The notes beneath the pieces are model-generated. The model saw only the letters and a program-made list of their open reading frames with translations. It searched no databases and was not told the origin of the DNA. Positions 7,962-16,039 of a DNA stretch of 64,000 nt are shown here, in pieces. The stretch's first letter is position 1, and each line of letters begins with the position of its first letter. Source of the DNA: Variovorax beijingensis (lineage in GTDB: Bacteria > Pseudomonadota > Gammaproteobacteria > Burkholderiales > Burkholderiaceae_C); contig NZ_VIVL01000005.1 of assembly GCF_007828835.1 (NCBI RefSeq), positions 371,709-435,708 of the forward strand, read 5' to 3'. The position numbers were made by a program, and so were the translations under genes.

Positions 7962-8654
7962 ATGCCGTCGAAGGCCATGGAGACCATGCTCCGCGAGAGC
8001 TTGTGGGCGAAGACCCTGGCGGCCGAGGAACTCGACCGCGTGGTGCGCGAGTCGTACGAGCGCGAGGTGCCGGCCGGCGGTTTCGTGATGCGCCGCGGCG
8101 AGCCCGCGGATCTCTGGCTCGGCGTCATCGAGGGTCTGGTGAAGATGTCGCTGTCCCTGGCCGATGGCCGCGTTTCCACTTTCACCGGCGTGACTTCGGG
8201 CGGCTGGGCCGGCGAAGGGTCGCTGCTGAAGCCCGGCCCGTGGCGCTACGACGGCGTGGCCATGCGTCCGACGCGCGTGGCCTGCGTGCCGCGCCACACC
8301 TTCGAACGCCTCGTGTCGACGAACCTCGATTTCGACCGCTTCCTCCTGTCGCACATCAATGCGCGCCTGAGCCTGTTCATCGGCCTCATGGAGTTCGACC
8401 GCTTGCTGGGTCCCGACGCGCGCGTTGCACGCTGCCTGGCCAGCCTGTTCGACCCGATCCTCTATCCGCAGGCGAGCAGCTTCATCCGCCTGACCCAGGA
8501 TGAGATCGGGCTCTTGTCTGCGGTCTCGCGCCAGCGCGCCAACCGGGCACTGCATGCGCTCGAGCGCGCAGGCCTGCTGCGGGTGGAGCACGGCGGCGTC
8601 GAGGTGATCGATCTTGAAGGCCTGCGCAGCTACCTGGGTGACGGGAGCGCCTAG
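7962..8654 (+). CDS. Crp/Fnr-family transcriptional regulator
   Basis: 230 aa from the ATG at 7962, preceded by GGAGGAAACACG; an in-frame ATG at 7935 has no ribosome site. Residues about 20-140 form a cyclic-nucleotide-binding-like beta barrel (GGFVMRRGEPADLWLGVIEG, SGGWAGEGSLL). Residues about 160-225 form a winged helix with recognition helix SRQRANRALHALERAGLL. No cysteines are arranged as in Fnr, and the cAMP-contact residues of Crp are not obviously kept, so the effector is unknown. It is divergent from iorBA with a fitting palindrome in between, which suggests control of iorBA and of itself. Confidence 0.85.
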   Translation: MPSKAMETMLRESLWAKTLAAEELDRVVRESYEREVPAGGFVMRRGEPADLWLGVIEGLVKMSLSLADGRVSTFTGVTSGGWAGEGSLLKPGPWRYDGVAMRPTRVACVPRHTFERLVSTNLDFDRFLLSHINARLSLFIGLMEFDRLLGPDARVARCLASLFDPILYPQASSFIRLTQDEIGLLSAVSRQRANRALHALERAGLLRVEHGGVEVIDLEGLRSYLGDGSA

Positions 8655-8689
8655 CGCTGTCCGGCGGCATCCGGGTTTGTCCTCGTTAT

Positions 8690-8730
8690 TTGGTTATCAA
8701 TCAAAACTACATTGGTTATCTTCAATAACC
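8690..8730. promoter_or_regulatory. Direct and inverted GGTTATC repeats upstream of the tannase gene
   Basis: TTGGTTATC occurs at 8690-8698 and again at 8712-8720 (22 bp apart, two helical turns). The second copy also forms an inverted repeat with ATAACC at 8725-8730 (spacer CTTCA). The set is AT-rich against a GC-rich background and ends 39 bp before the start codon. Regulator binding is inferred. Confidence 0.4.
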
Positions 8731-8769
8731 TTTGTGGCCGACGAAGCGCCGCCGGCCGAGGAGACCAGC

Positions 8770-10560
8770 ATGGATCAGATCGTGTCATCGTCCTGGCGGC
8801 CGGCATGGGCCGCGGTGGGTGCGGCCGCCTTGCTCGCGGCCTGTGGCGGAGGCGGCGGCGGGAGCGGCTTTGCGTTCCTGCCGATCGTTCCGGCCGCACC
8901 GGCGGCACCGCCGCCTGCGCCCGCTGCGCCGCCGCCCGCGGCTTCGCCGGAGGCACGACCCGGCACGCTGCAGTCGTGCACCGACCTCGCGAGCAAGGCC
9001 GCCTTCAACGGCACGGTCTACACCAGCATCACTTCCGTCGCGGCCGGCACCCTCACGGTGGCCGGCGTGAGCACGCCCACGCCCGCGCACTGCCTGGTGC
9101 AGGGAAAGATGAACGAACGCACCAGCAGCATCGACGGCCGCACCTATGCGATCGGCTTCGAGATGCGTCTGCCGGTCGACTGGAACGGGCGCTTCTTCTA
9201 CCAGGCCAACGGCGGGCTCGACGGGAGCGTGGTCCCGGCCTCGGGCGGGGTCGGGGGAGGGGCGCCCACGACCACCGCGCTGCACATGGGCTTTGCCGTG
9301 ATCAGCTCCGATGCGGGCCACTCGGGCGCGCAGAACCCGGTCTTCGGCATCGATCCGCAGGCGCGCCTGGACTACGGCTACAACGCCGTCGCGCAGCTCA
9401 CGCCGATGGCCAAGAACCTGATCGCCAAGGCTTATGGCCGCGGGGCCGACCGCTCCTATTTCGGCGGCTGCTCCAACGGCGGCCGGCATGCGATGGTCGC
9501 GGCCGCGCGCTCCGCCAACGAGTACGACGGCATCCTGGCGGGCAATCCCGGCTTCAACCTGCCGAAGGCCGCGGTCGCGCAGCTCTACGGCGTGCAGCAG
9601 TACGCCCAGGTGACGACCGCCAACACGCCGGCGGGCAAGCCGGACCTGCAGACGGCCTTCACGCAGGCCGAGATGAACACGGTGGCCGCCGCGGTGCGCT
9701 CGAAGTGCGATGCACTGGACGGCGCAACCGACGGCATCGTCGCGGATGTGCAGGGATGCAAGGCTGCCTTCAAGCTGGCCACGGACGTTCCCACCTGCAG
9801 CGGCGCCCGCGACGGCAGCTGCCTCACGGCCGCGCAGAAGACCGTGCTCGACAACGTCTTCGGCGGGGCGCGCAACACCGCGGGCGCCGCGCTCTACAGC
9901 GGCTTTCCCTACGACGCGGGCATCAACGGCGCCGATTGGCGGCAGTGGGAGTTCTCCAATTCGCAGAACCTGGACACGGCCGCGGTCGGGTTCGTGTTCA
10001 GTTCGCCGCCGCTGGGCACGAGCCGCCCCTCAGGCATCGACTTCGCGCTGGGCTTCAGCATGGACGCCGATGCGCCGGGCATCTTCGCGACCACCGCGCT
10101 CTACACGGAATCGGCCATGTCCTTCATGACGCCGCCGAACCCGGGCAACCTCGCGGCGCTGCGCGACCGCGGCAGCAAGCTCATGGTCTACCACGGCACC
10201 AGCGACGCGGTGTTCTCGTCGGACGACACGACGCGCTGGTATGACGAACTGCGTGCGGCCAATGGCGGCGATGCCTCCGGCTTTGCGCGCTTCTTCCCGG
10301 TGCCCGGCATGAACCATTGCGGACGAGGCCCGGCCACGGACCAGTTCGACATGCTGACGCCGCTGGTGGCCTGGGTGGAAAAGGGCAAGGCGCCGGATTC
10401 CGTGGTGGCCACCGCGCGCGGCGCCGGCGCCAACGTGGTCAACACGGAACTGCCCGCCGGCTGGTCGGCCGCACGCACGCGGCCCCTGTGCCCGTATCCG
10501 AAGGTGGCGAGCTATGTGGGCGGCGATCTGGAGTCGGCGGCCAGCTTCGCCTGCAAGTAG
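8770..10560 (+). CDS. Tannase/feruloyl-esterase-family lipoprotein
   Basis: 596 aa from the ATG at 8770 (CGAGGAGACC in front). The N-terminus is a lipoprotein signal ending in LLAACGGGGGG, followed by a proline/alanine-rich linker (residues about 40-65); the protein should be anchored in the outer membrane or periplasm. The catalytic triad of the tannase family is visible: the serine in GGCSNGGRHA, Asp in YHGTSDAVFSSDD, and His in PGMNHCGRG. The cysteines next to Ser and His form the family's CS-D-HC arrangement. It hydrolyses esters of aromatic acids such as gallate or ferulate esters; the exact substrate is unknown. A hairpin follows the stop. Confidence 0.88.
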   Translation: MDQIVSSSWRPAWAAVGAAALLAACGGGGGGSGFAFLPIVPAAPAAPPPAPAAPPPAASPEARPGTLQSCTDLASKAAFNGTVYTSITSVAAGTLTVAGVSTPTPAHCLVQGKMNERTSSIDGRTYAIGFEMRLPVDWNGRFFYQANGGLDGSVVPASGGVGGGAPTTTALHMGFAVISSDAGHSGAQNPVFGIDPQARLDYGYNAVAQLTPMAKNLIAKAYGRGADRSYFGGCSNGGRHAMVAAARSANEYDGILAGNPGFNLPKAAVAQLYGVQQYAQVTTANTPAGKPDLQTAFTQAEMNTVAAAVRSKCDALDGATDGIVADVQGCKAAFKLATDVPTCSGARDGSCLTAAQKTVLDNVFGGARNTAGAALYSGFPYDAGINGADWRQWEFSNSQNLDTAAVGFVFSSPPLGTSRPSGIDFALGFSMDADAPGIFATTALYTESAMSFMTPPNPGNLAALRDRGSKLMVYHGTSDAVFSSDDTTRWYDELRAANGGDASGFARFFPVPGMNHCGRGPATDQFDMLTPLVAWVEKGKAPDSVVATARGAGANVVNTELPAGWSAARTRPLCPYPKVASYVGGDLESAASFACK

Positions 10561-10563
10561 GGC

Positions 10564-10608
10564 GCGGACTCACACTCGGAGTGCCGCGCGGAAGCCCCTG
10601 GCTGCGTA
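10564..10608. repeat. Left copy of 45-bp direct repeat flanking the glycosyltransferase island
   Basis: Identical in 44 of 45 positions to 14783-14827 (single T/C difference at 10576 versus 14795). The right copy is the last 39 bp of the DUF4256 gene plus 6 bp downstream; this left copy is a detached fragment of that gene end, directly after the tannase stop codon. This is what remains when an element integrates at the 3' end of a gene, or when a segment is duplicated. Confidence 0.8.
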
Positions 10609-10618
10609 CCAGGGGTTT
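10595..10618 (+). terminator. Hairpin after the tannase gene
   Basis: Arms CCCCTGG (10595-10601) and CCAGGGG (10609-10615) with a 7-base loop, followed by TTTGA. The 5' arm and loop belong to the direct repeat, the 3' arm is island sequence. It could end tannase transcription, although the T-run is short. Confidence 0.4.
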
Positions 10619-10680
10619 GAGCCTTGCTTGTTGGCATACTCTGGCGAAGTTCCGTAGCTCATTCATCCAAGGCAGGCACG

Positions 10681-11457
10681 ATGCCGAATGCAAGAAAAGT
10701 CGCCAATCTGGGGATTGCCACGCCGGCATACAACAACACGGTGCTCATGAGCTACGCGAACACGCTGTTCGGGATTCAAGCGCTGGCGATGAACGCGGGG
10801 ATCGGATGCCGGCTGCTGTGGTCGTCGAGTTCGAGTGTGATTGCGGTCGCGCGCAATTTGCTTGCCGATGAGTTCTTGCGCGATGACCGCCTCTCTCATC
10901 TGTTGTTCGTCGATGCGGACATGTCCTTTCCGCCGGAGGATCTGATGCGCATGCTGGTGGCCAGCGAGTCGTTGGGGCCGCATGACGTCGTTGCCGCCAT
11001 CAGCCCACGCAAACGCCTGAACTGGGAGCGTGTGACGGCGGCTGCACGCACGCAGCCTCAATTGACTGGCAGGGATATGGCCACGCTGGCCGGATCCTTC
11101 GAAGGCATGTTCAAGCCGATCTCGGGGCGCATGGACGAGGTGTTCGAAGATCGTCCCGTGGAAGTCGAGGCCATTGGGACGGGCGTCATGTTGATCGGCC
11201 GCTGCGTCCTTGAACACCTGATCGCGCATGGCGTTCAGCGCGTCAGGATGGGATCGCAGCACATCGAGCTGAATGTGTTCTTTGAAGACACCGTGGTCGA
11301 TGGCTTCCACATCTCGGAAGACATCTCCTTTTGCAACAAGGTGCGCCGGGCGGGCGGCCGGGTGTGGGGCGTCCCGTGGTTTCGAATGACCCATGGCGGC
11401 AACTACGACCATATCGGGGACATCGGCGCCATCTCGCGAGCCGGGATGACGCTGTAG
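10681..11457 (+). CDS. GT-A-like glycosyltransferase family protein
   Basis: 258 aa from the ATG at 10681. It begins with a nucleotide-binding style strand (NLGIATPAYNN) and has a DxD-like site in LLFVDADMSFPPEDLMRML (about residue 77), typical of GT-A folds. IGTGVMLIGRCVLEHL and SEDISFCNKVRRAGGRVWGV in the C-terminal half match acceptor-side motifs of family-2-like transferases. No membrane segment is visible. It resembles the gene at 13822-14619 in the same motifs (TPAYxxN, DADxSFxPxD, SEDxxFCxxxRxxGG), so the two are paralogues. Together with the TPR-SPINDLY-like gene between them they suggest protein or surface glycosylation. GC content is lower than in the flanks. Confidence 0.7.
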   Translation: MPNARKVANLGIATPAYNNTVLMSYANTLFGIQALAMNAGIGCRLLWSSSSSVIAVARNLLADEFLRDDRLSHLLFVDADMSFPPEDLMRMLVASESLGPHDVVAAISPRKRLNWERVTAAARTQPQLTGRDMATLAGSFEGMFKPISGRMDEVFEDRPVEVEAIGTGVMLIGRCVLEHLIAHGVQRVRMGSQHIELNVFFEDTVVDGFHISEDISFCNKVRRAGGRVWGVPWFRMTHGGNYDHIGDIGAISRAGMTL

Positions 11458-11459
11458 CA

Positions 11460-11480
11460 ACCATGTCTTGCAGGCATGGT
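11460..11480. terminator. Small inverted repeat between convergent genes
   Basis: ACCATG (11460-11465) and CATGGT (11475-11480) with a 9-base loop lie between the convergent glycosyltransferase and OGT-like genes. It may act as a weak two-way terminator; no T-run is present. Confidence 0.25.
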
Positions 11481-11518
11481 CCCGCGCATTCATGTCCGGC
11501 CGCGCTGTTGCCGCATGA

Positions 11519-13740
11519 TCACGCCGGGACAATGATGGGCATGGGGGCTTCGCATCTCATGCTGCGTTCCTGCATGATCCGATATGCCTCTTCGATGCTG
11601 CATCGATACCGGTCGATATCGAACAATGGGGCATTCGTTCCTGCCAAGCGCAGATGCTCTCTTTGGCGTTGGAGTTCGCCGGGATCGCTCGCCAGCTCGA
11701 TGGCTCTTGACTCATACGCGTCGAGCGTGGGCATCACCATTTCCGGCAGCCCCACGGCATGGAGCAAGCTGGCGGCAACGCGGCCGGCGAATGTGGTTCC
11801 GAGGCAGGTGAGCAAGGGCAGGCCCGCCCAGAGCGCATCGCTCCCCGTGGTGTGGGCATTGCATGGAAAGGTGTCCAGGAACAGATCCGCCAGCGCATGC
11901 CGACAGAGATGCTCGCCCAAGGGCTGACGCGGCGCGAAGACCAGCCGTCCGGGTTCAACGTCGTTCTTCACGGCCTCATCGCGCAGTCTGGGCGCGACAC
12001 GGCCGTCTGTTTCGTACAGCCAGAGCACGCTGTCGGGGACGGTGCGCAGGATTCGCATCCACGTGGCGAAGACCGTCGGAGTGATCTTGTAAGTGTTGTT
12101 GAAACAACAGAAGACGAACCCGTTCGCGGGAAGGCCGGCTGCAATCCTGGCGCTCGCCCTGTCGGTACGCATCGGTGCGATCGAACGCAAGCCGGGCGCA
12201 TTCGGTTGGTAGCAGTGGGGCAGGGTGACGATCTGCTCGGTGTAGAAGGGTGCATGTTCCGGCGGTGTCACGATCGCATCGCCCACGATGTAGTCGATGA
12301 ATGCCGCCCCCATGCTGGCGGGATAGCCCAGATAGTTGACTTGCACCGGGGCGGCGCGACCGGCGAAGATCCGCGGGCGGCAGTTCTGCGTATAGCCTTT
12401 CAGGTCGATCGCTATGTCGATTTCCAGTTTGCGGGACAAGGCGCAGACCGTGCTGTCCGACTCCTCGGAAACATCGAAGAAGTGGTCCACCCCTCGGGAC
12501 AGGCGTCCCGTCATGTCGTCGAAAGTCGAGGGACCGAAAGAAAAGAGAAACACCTCGAACTTGGCGGGATCGTGCTTCTCAAGAAGCTCGGCGATCAGCA
12601 GCGTGGTCGCATGCGCGTGGAAGTCCGCAGAAAAATAGCCCAGGCGGATTTTCTCGTGACTGGCGCGCTCGGGCAGGGGCAATGGCTCGGCTTCTGGAAC
12701 AAAGTCCTCGATGAACCTCGCGCCCGCACGTCGGATCACGTCGAGGTCATCGCACCCGACCGCCATGACAAACGGCGTGGCGGCCGACTCGCCCCGCATG
12801 ACGGCCTCCACAGGCGGGCCTTGACGTGATCGAAGTCGTGCCAGCGCAGCGTTTGGGCCATGCCAAGGAAATGGTCTCCTGCTGCGTAAGCTGGCACAGG
12901 ATCGGATTTCAGGGCTTGTTCGAGATGAAGGAACGCTTCTTCATGTCGGTTTCCTCCGACGAGTGCGCGCGCGGCCAGGAAGTGCTCGTCCCCGCACCCG
13001 CCCGATGACGGAGCGCTGAGTTCGATCGCGCGCTCGAATGCCTGCGCAGCCTGCATGGAGTCGCCCATTCCAAGGCGCACATGGCCGTGGGCTCTCCAGG
13101 CGTCTGCCGATGACGGGTGGCGGGCGATGGTCCTTTCGCTTTCGGCCAAAGCGTCCGGGTGGCGTTGCAGGCCGCAGAGTGCGTAGATGCGTCTGCACAA
13201 GGCGTCGAGGTCATCACTCGCTCCGGCCAGTACCGCATCAAAATCATCCAGCGCTTCGGCATGCCGTCCTTTCTCGAGCAACGCCACGCCCCGGTTGTAG
13301 TGCGTGTCGATCGAGGCCGGGCACATTGCCAATGCGCGGTCGTAGCACTCCAATGCCCGCTCGAAGTGGCCAAGCCGCTTCAATGCGTTCGCAAGATTGG
13401 TCAGAACGTCGTGCCCGCCTGGATCCAGCGCCAGCGCCACTTGATAGGCCTGCACGGCTTCTTCGTAGCGCTTCAGTCCGTGCAAGGCGTTGCCGCGGGT
13501 TGCATGCGTGTTCGAGATGCGCGGTTCGATGGCAATCGCGAGATCGGCGTAGCGCATCGCTTCTTCGAGACGCTTTCTCTGAATGCCCAGGATCCCAAGC
13601 ATCCCAAGGCTTGGATGATGGTAAGGGGCACGGTTCAGAATTTCCAGATAACCGGCTTCCGCCTGGTCCAGAAGGCCGTTCTGGTGAATTTGCAATATCG
13701 CATCGAAATCGCGATCGATCTCACCGGCCGTGCCTTCCAT
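11519..13740 (-). pseudogene. TPR-SPINDLY / O-GlcNAc-transferase-like gene split by a frameshift
   Basis: The TPR half reads from the ATG at 13740 (AAGGAAG in front) in one frame to a stop at 12736. It has about eight tetratricopeptide units (for example ATRGNALHGLKRYEEAVQAY). The catalytic half continues in another frame from about 12811 to 11519 with SPINDLY/GT41 signatures (RLGYFSADFHAHATTLLIAE, DIAIDLKGYT, NYLGYPASMG, FNNTYKITP, TTGSDALWAGLPLLT). The frames join at 12809-12813: removing TG from CTGTG makes one continuous protein of roughly 740 aa, the usual architecture of bacterial OGT-like enzymes. Either the gene is broken, two coupled polypeptides are made, or the base call is wrong. 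Confidence 0.75.
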
Positions 13741-13821
13741 CGATCTTCCTTGAGTTGCTGCCAAGCGCATTGACCCCGCGCACGTGTCGCTGCGTCCGTC
13801 GACCTGGGATCTGTTCTTCTG

Positions 13822-14619
13822 CTACTGACGCCCACCGATGGCATAAGGGCGTGACAGCGCGTCGGAAAACCTGCCGCGGAATTCGTAATTCCCCGTATGG
13901 CCCAGTTGCACCGTGGTGTCGATAAAGACTTTTCCGCCGATGGCGCGCCAACGATGGCAGAACGCATAGTCTTCGGACAGGTAGCGTTGGGTGGACTCGT
14001 CCACCATCACATCGAAAAAGCGATAGCACAGCGCCGCACGCTCGGGTGACCACAATCCGTCAGGTACGTAGCGCAGGTGGGGGTAGTGCTGGATCAATGC
14101 TTCGAAGACGGAGCGCTTGATGACCATGAAGCCAGTCGGCGCTTCGGCAACCTCCATCACACCGTTGTCGTCGGGAATGCCTGGCAGGCCGGCTCCCGAG
14201 TTGACGGGGAACCTGGTGCTCAGGCGCTCGAAATCCGCACGCCCGATTCTTGTGGTGCCGGGAGGGATGTCAATTGGCCACATGAAGTTCTTGATCGGAT
14301 AGGCGCCAGCTACGACGTCCAGGTCCAATCGAAGCAAGCGCATGATGTCGCTGGGATCGAAGCTGATGTCGGCGTCAATCCAGATGACATGCGTCAGGGT
14401 TGGATCGAGCAAGAAATCCACGAGCATTTCGTTGCGGGCTCGCGTGACCAAGCTCGATCCAACTTCGACTCGGATGCTGAACAAAGTTTCCGCTCGCCAG
14501 GCCGCGTTTGTCAGTGCCAGCAAACTCTTGGTGAACCCTATCGACACATTGCCGCCGTATGCGGGCGTCAGGACAGTCGGACGCATGGCCTTCAGGGCTG
14601 ACTCATCCAGCATCGGCAT
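13822..14619 (-). CDS. GT-A-like glycosyltransferase family protein
   Basis: 265 aa counting from the ATG at 14619; the next in-frame ATG at 14613 has better spacing from GAGGGAG and may be the true start. The protein has the nucleotide-sugar fold start TVLTPAYGGN, the DxD-like site in IWIDADISFDPSDIMRLL, PTGFMVIKRSVFEALI and a late SEDYAFCHRWRAIGGKVF. No transmembrane segment is seen. It is a paralogue of the gene at 10681-11457, and is co-oriented with and about 80 bp upstream of the OGT-like gene, so the two probably share a transcript. The substrate cannot be read from sequence. Confidence 0.7.
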   Translation of the reverse strand: MPMLDESALKAMRPTVLTPAYGGNVSIGFTKSLLALTNAAWRAETLFSIRVEVGSSLVTRARNEMLVDFLLDPTLTHVIWIDADISFDPSDIMRLLRLDLDVVAGAYPIKNFMWPIDIPPGTTRIGRADFERLSTRFPVNSGAGLPGIPDDNGVMEVAEAPTGFMVIKRSVFEALIQHYPHLRYVPDGLWSPERAALCYRFFDVMVDESTQRYLSEDYAFCHRWRAIGGKVFIDTTVQLGHTGNYEFRGRFSDALSRPYAIGGRQ

Positions 14620-14782
14620 TACTCCCTCAAGAGACAAAACTGGATGTTATCAAGGCGGCTGACACGGTTGCGCGCAACGGGCAGGGCAGGTGGCTCCGTC
14701 GTCCGGCGACGAGGTACCTAGGCCGGATCCGGTGGGTGATGAGCTGCGGAGAGATGCGCATGCCGCGCTCGTTGGTAGGAGA

Positions 14783-14827
14783 GCGGACTCACACCCGGAG
14801 TGCCGCGCGGAAGCCCCTGGCTGCGTA
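14783..14827. repeat. Right copy of 45-bp direct repeat (3' end of the DUF4256 gene)
   Basis: Pairs with 10564-10608 (44/45 identical). The repeat covers the last 12 codons and stop of the DUF4256 gene plus 6 bp beyond. The DNA between the two copies holds only the glycosyltransferase cluster; no integrase gene is visible in it. Confidence 0.8.
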
Positions 14828-15334
14828 GTACGACTGCGCGCCGTTGTGATAGACGAACACGCGGCCGTAGCGCCGATCGCCGAAGAGGGCGCCGCCAAGC
14901 GCCCGGAGGTCGGGAGGGGTCGCGATCCAGCTCGAGGTCTTGAGGTCGAACTCGCCGAGCGCCTGCAGTTGCCGGTACTGTTCCTCGGTCAGCAGGTCGA
15001 TGCCCATGGCGGCGGCCATCTCGACCGCGCTGTCCTGCGGCTTGTGTTCCTTGCGGGCGTCGAGCGCTCCGCGGTCGTAGCAGACGCTCCTGCGGCCGAT
15101 TGGGGTCTCCGCGGCGCAGTCGCAGAAGACGTAATGGCCGGTTGCCGGGTCCTGGCCGATGACGTCGGGCTCTCCGCCCGTGGCTTCCATTTCGCGCAAC
15201 GAGCGCACTGCGCGGGGGCTGGCTTCGAGCCGGCTGCGTACGTCGGCCCAGGCGATGGCCTTGTGCCGGTGCATGTTCTTCTCGAAGCGGGTCTTCAGTG
15301 CCTGGAGCAGCTCTTCCCGTTCTTGCGCCTTCAT
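14789..15334 (-). CDS. DUF4256-family protein
   Basis: 181 aa from the ATG at 15334 (weak AAGAA site). The sequence matches my memory of the DUF4256 family along its whole length: RFEKNMHRHKAIAWADV, MEATGGEPDVIGQD, FCDCAAETPIGRRSVCYDR, AAAMGIDLLTEEQYRQLQ, FGDRRYGRVFVYHNGAQSYY and a C-terminal ARGFRAALRV. The function of the family is not known to me. The 3' end of the gene is duplicated at 10564-10608 and marks the edge of the glycosyltransferase island; the gene itself is intact. Confidence 0.85.
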   Translation of the reverse strand: MKAQEREELLQALKTRFEKNMHRHKAIAWADVRSRLEASPRAVRSLREMEATGGEPDVIGQDPATGHYVFCDCAAETPIGRRSVCYDRGALDARKEHKPQDSAVEMAAAMGIDLLTEEQYRQLQALGEFDLKTSSWIATPPDLRALGGALFGDRRYGRVFVYHNGAQSYYAARGFRAALRV

Positions 15335-15463
15335 GGTTCTTGAGTGCGTTGAGCTTGGTTGCAGGTCTGCCTTGCGCGTGACAGTTTGCCAGATGACATG
15401 CGCGGCCCGCGGGATTATGCTTTTGCCCCGCGCAGGAAATGGCTCGCCCATGGAGGTCTCATC

Positions 15464-15925
15464 ATGACCAGTCCAGCCCGTTCGTTGCTTCGTGCTCCGG
15501 CGCCGGAGGAAGAGATCGTTCTTCCGGACAGGATGGTGGGAGAGGGGTTCCAGATTGCCGCCCGGTCGCAGAAGACCTACGCCGCCACCGGCGCGCCCGT
15601 GGTCTTCTTCGACGTCCTGTCCGAAGACGACGAGCGCATCGGCATTGCCAATGCGATCCTCGAGCCGCGTTCCGATGCCGTGGCGGGCATCGGGCATGTC
15701 TGCGTGACGCTGAGCGAGGCGCATGCCTCCGCGGAACTGCTGACGCAGGTCGCCGATGTCCTGGTCGACTACACCCTGCAATCGGGCGTGCCCGAAGTCA
15801 TGATCGTCGTGCCGCAATCGCATGCCGATTCGGTCGAGGCGTGCTGCAGGCTCGATCCGGTCTCGTCCGGTGCGACGCACCTCGGGCACGGGGTCGAGGG
15901 GCAGGTCTACACGTATCGCCGGTAG
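15464..15925 (+). CDS. Conserved-looking hypothetical protein
   Basis: 153 aa from the ATG at 15464, preceded by TGGAGGTCTC. It is soluble, with no signal peptide or membrane segment, and about half is predicted beta/alpha (VVFFDVLSEDDERIGIANAIL, IGHVCVTLSEAHASAELLTQ, EVMIVVPQSHADSVEACC). I do not recognise the family. It precedes the 2-oxoacid oxidoreductase operon in the same orientation but is separated by about 115 bp, so co-transcription is possible but not shown. Confidence 0.6.
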   Translation: MTSPARSLLRAPAPEEEIVLPDRMVGEGFQIAARSQKTYAATGAPVVFFDVLSEDDERIGIANAILEPRSDAVAGIGHVCVTLSEAHASAELLTQVADVLVDYTLQSGVPEVMIVVPQSHADSVEACCRLDPVSSGATHLGHGVEGQVYTYRR

Positions 15926-16039
15926 TGGGGCACCTGCGGGATTTCACCAAGGCCCGCCGGCGGCCGGCGCGGCGCATACTTGCCGCAGCGCCGCTCGCCG
16001 GCCCCTCCGGGGTTCCGGGCGACTGTCAGGAGGCACGCC

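Noticed and set aside
10564..14827. Reading the island as an IS-bounded composite transposon
   Set aside because: Neither repeat copy contains transposase sequence or terminal inverted repeats; the repeat is a gene 3' end.
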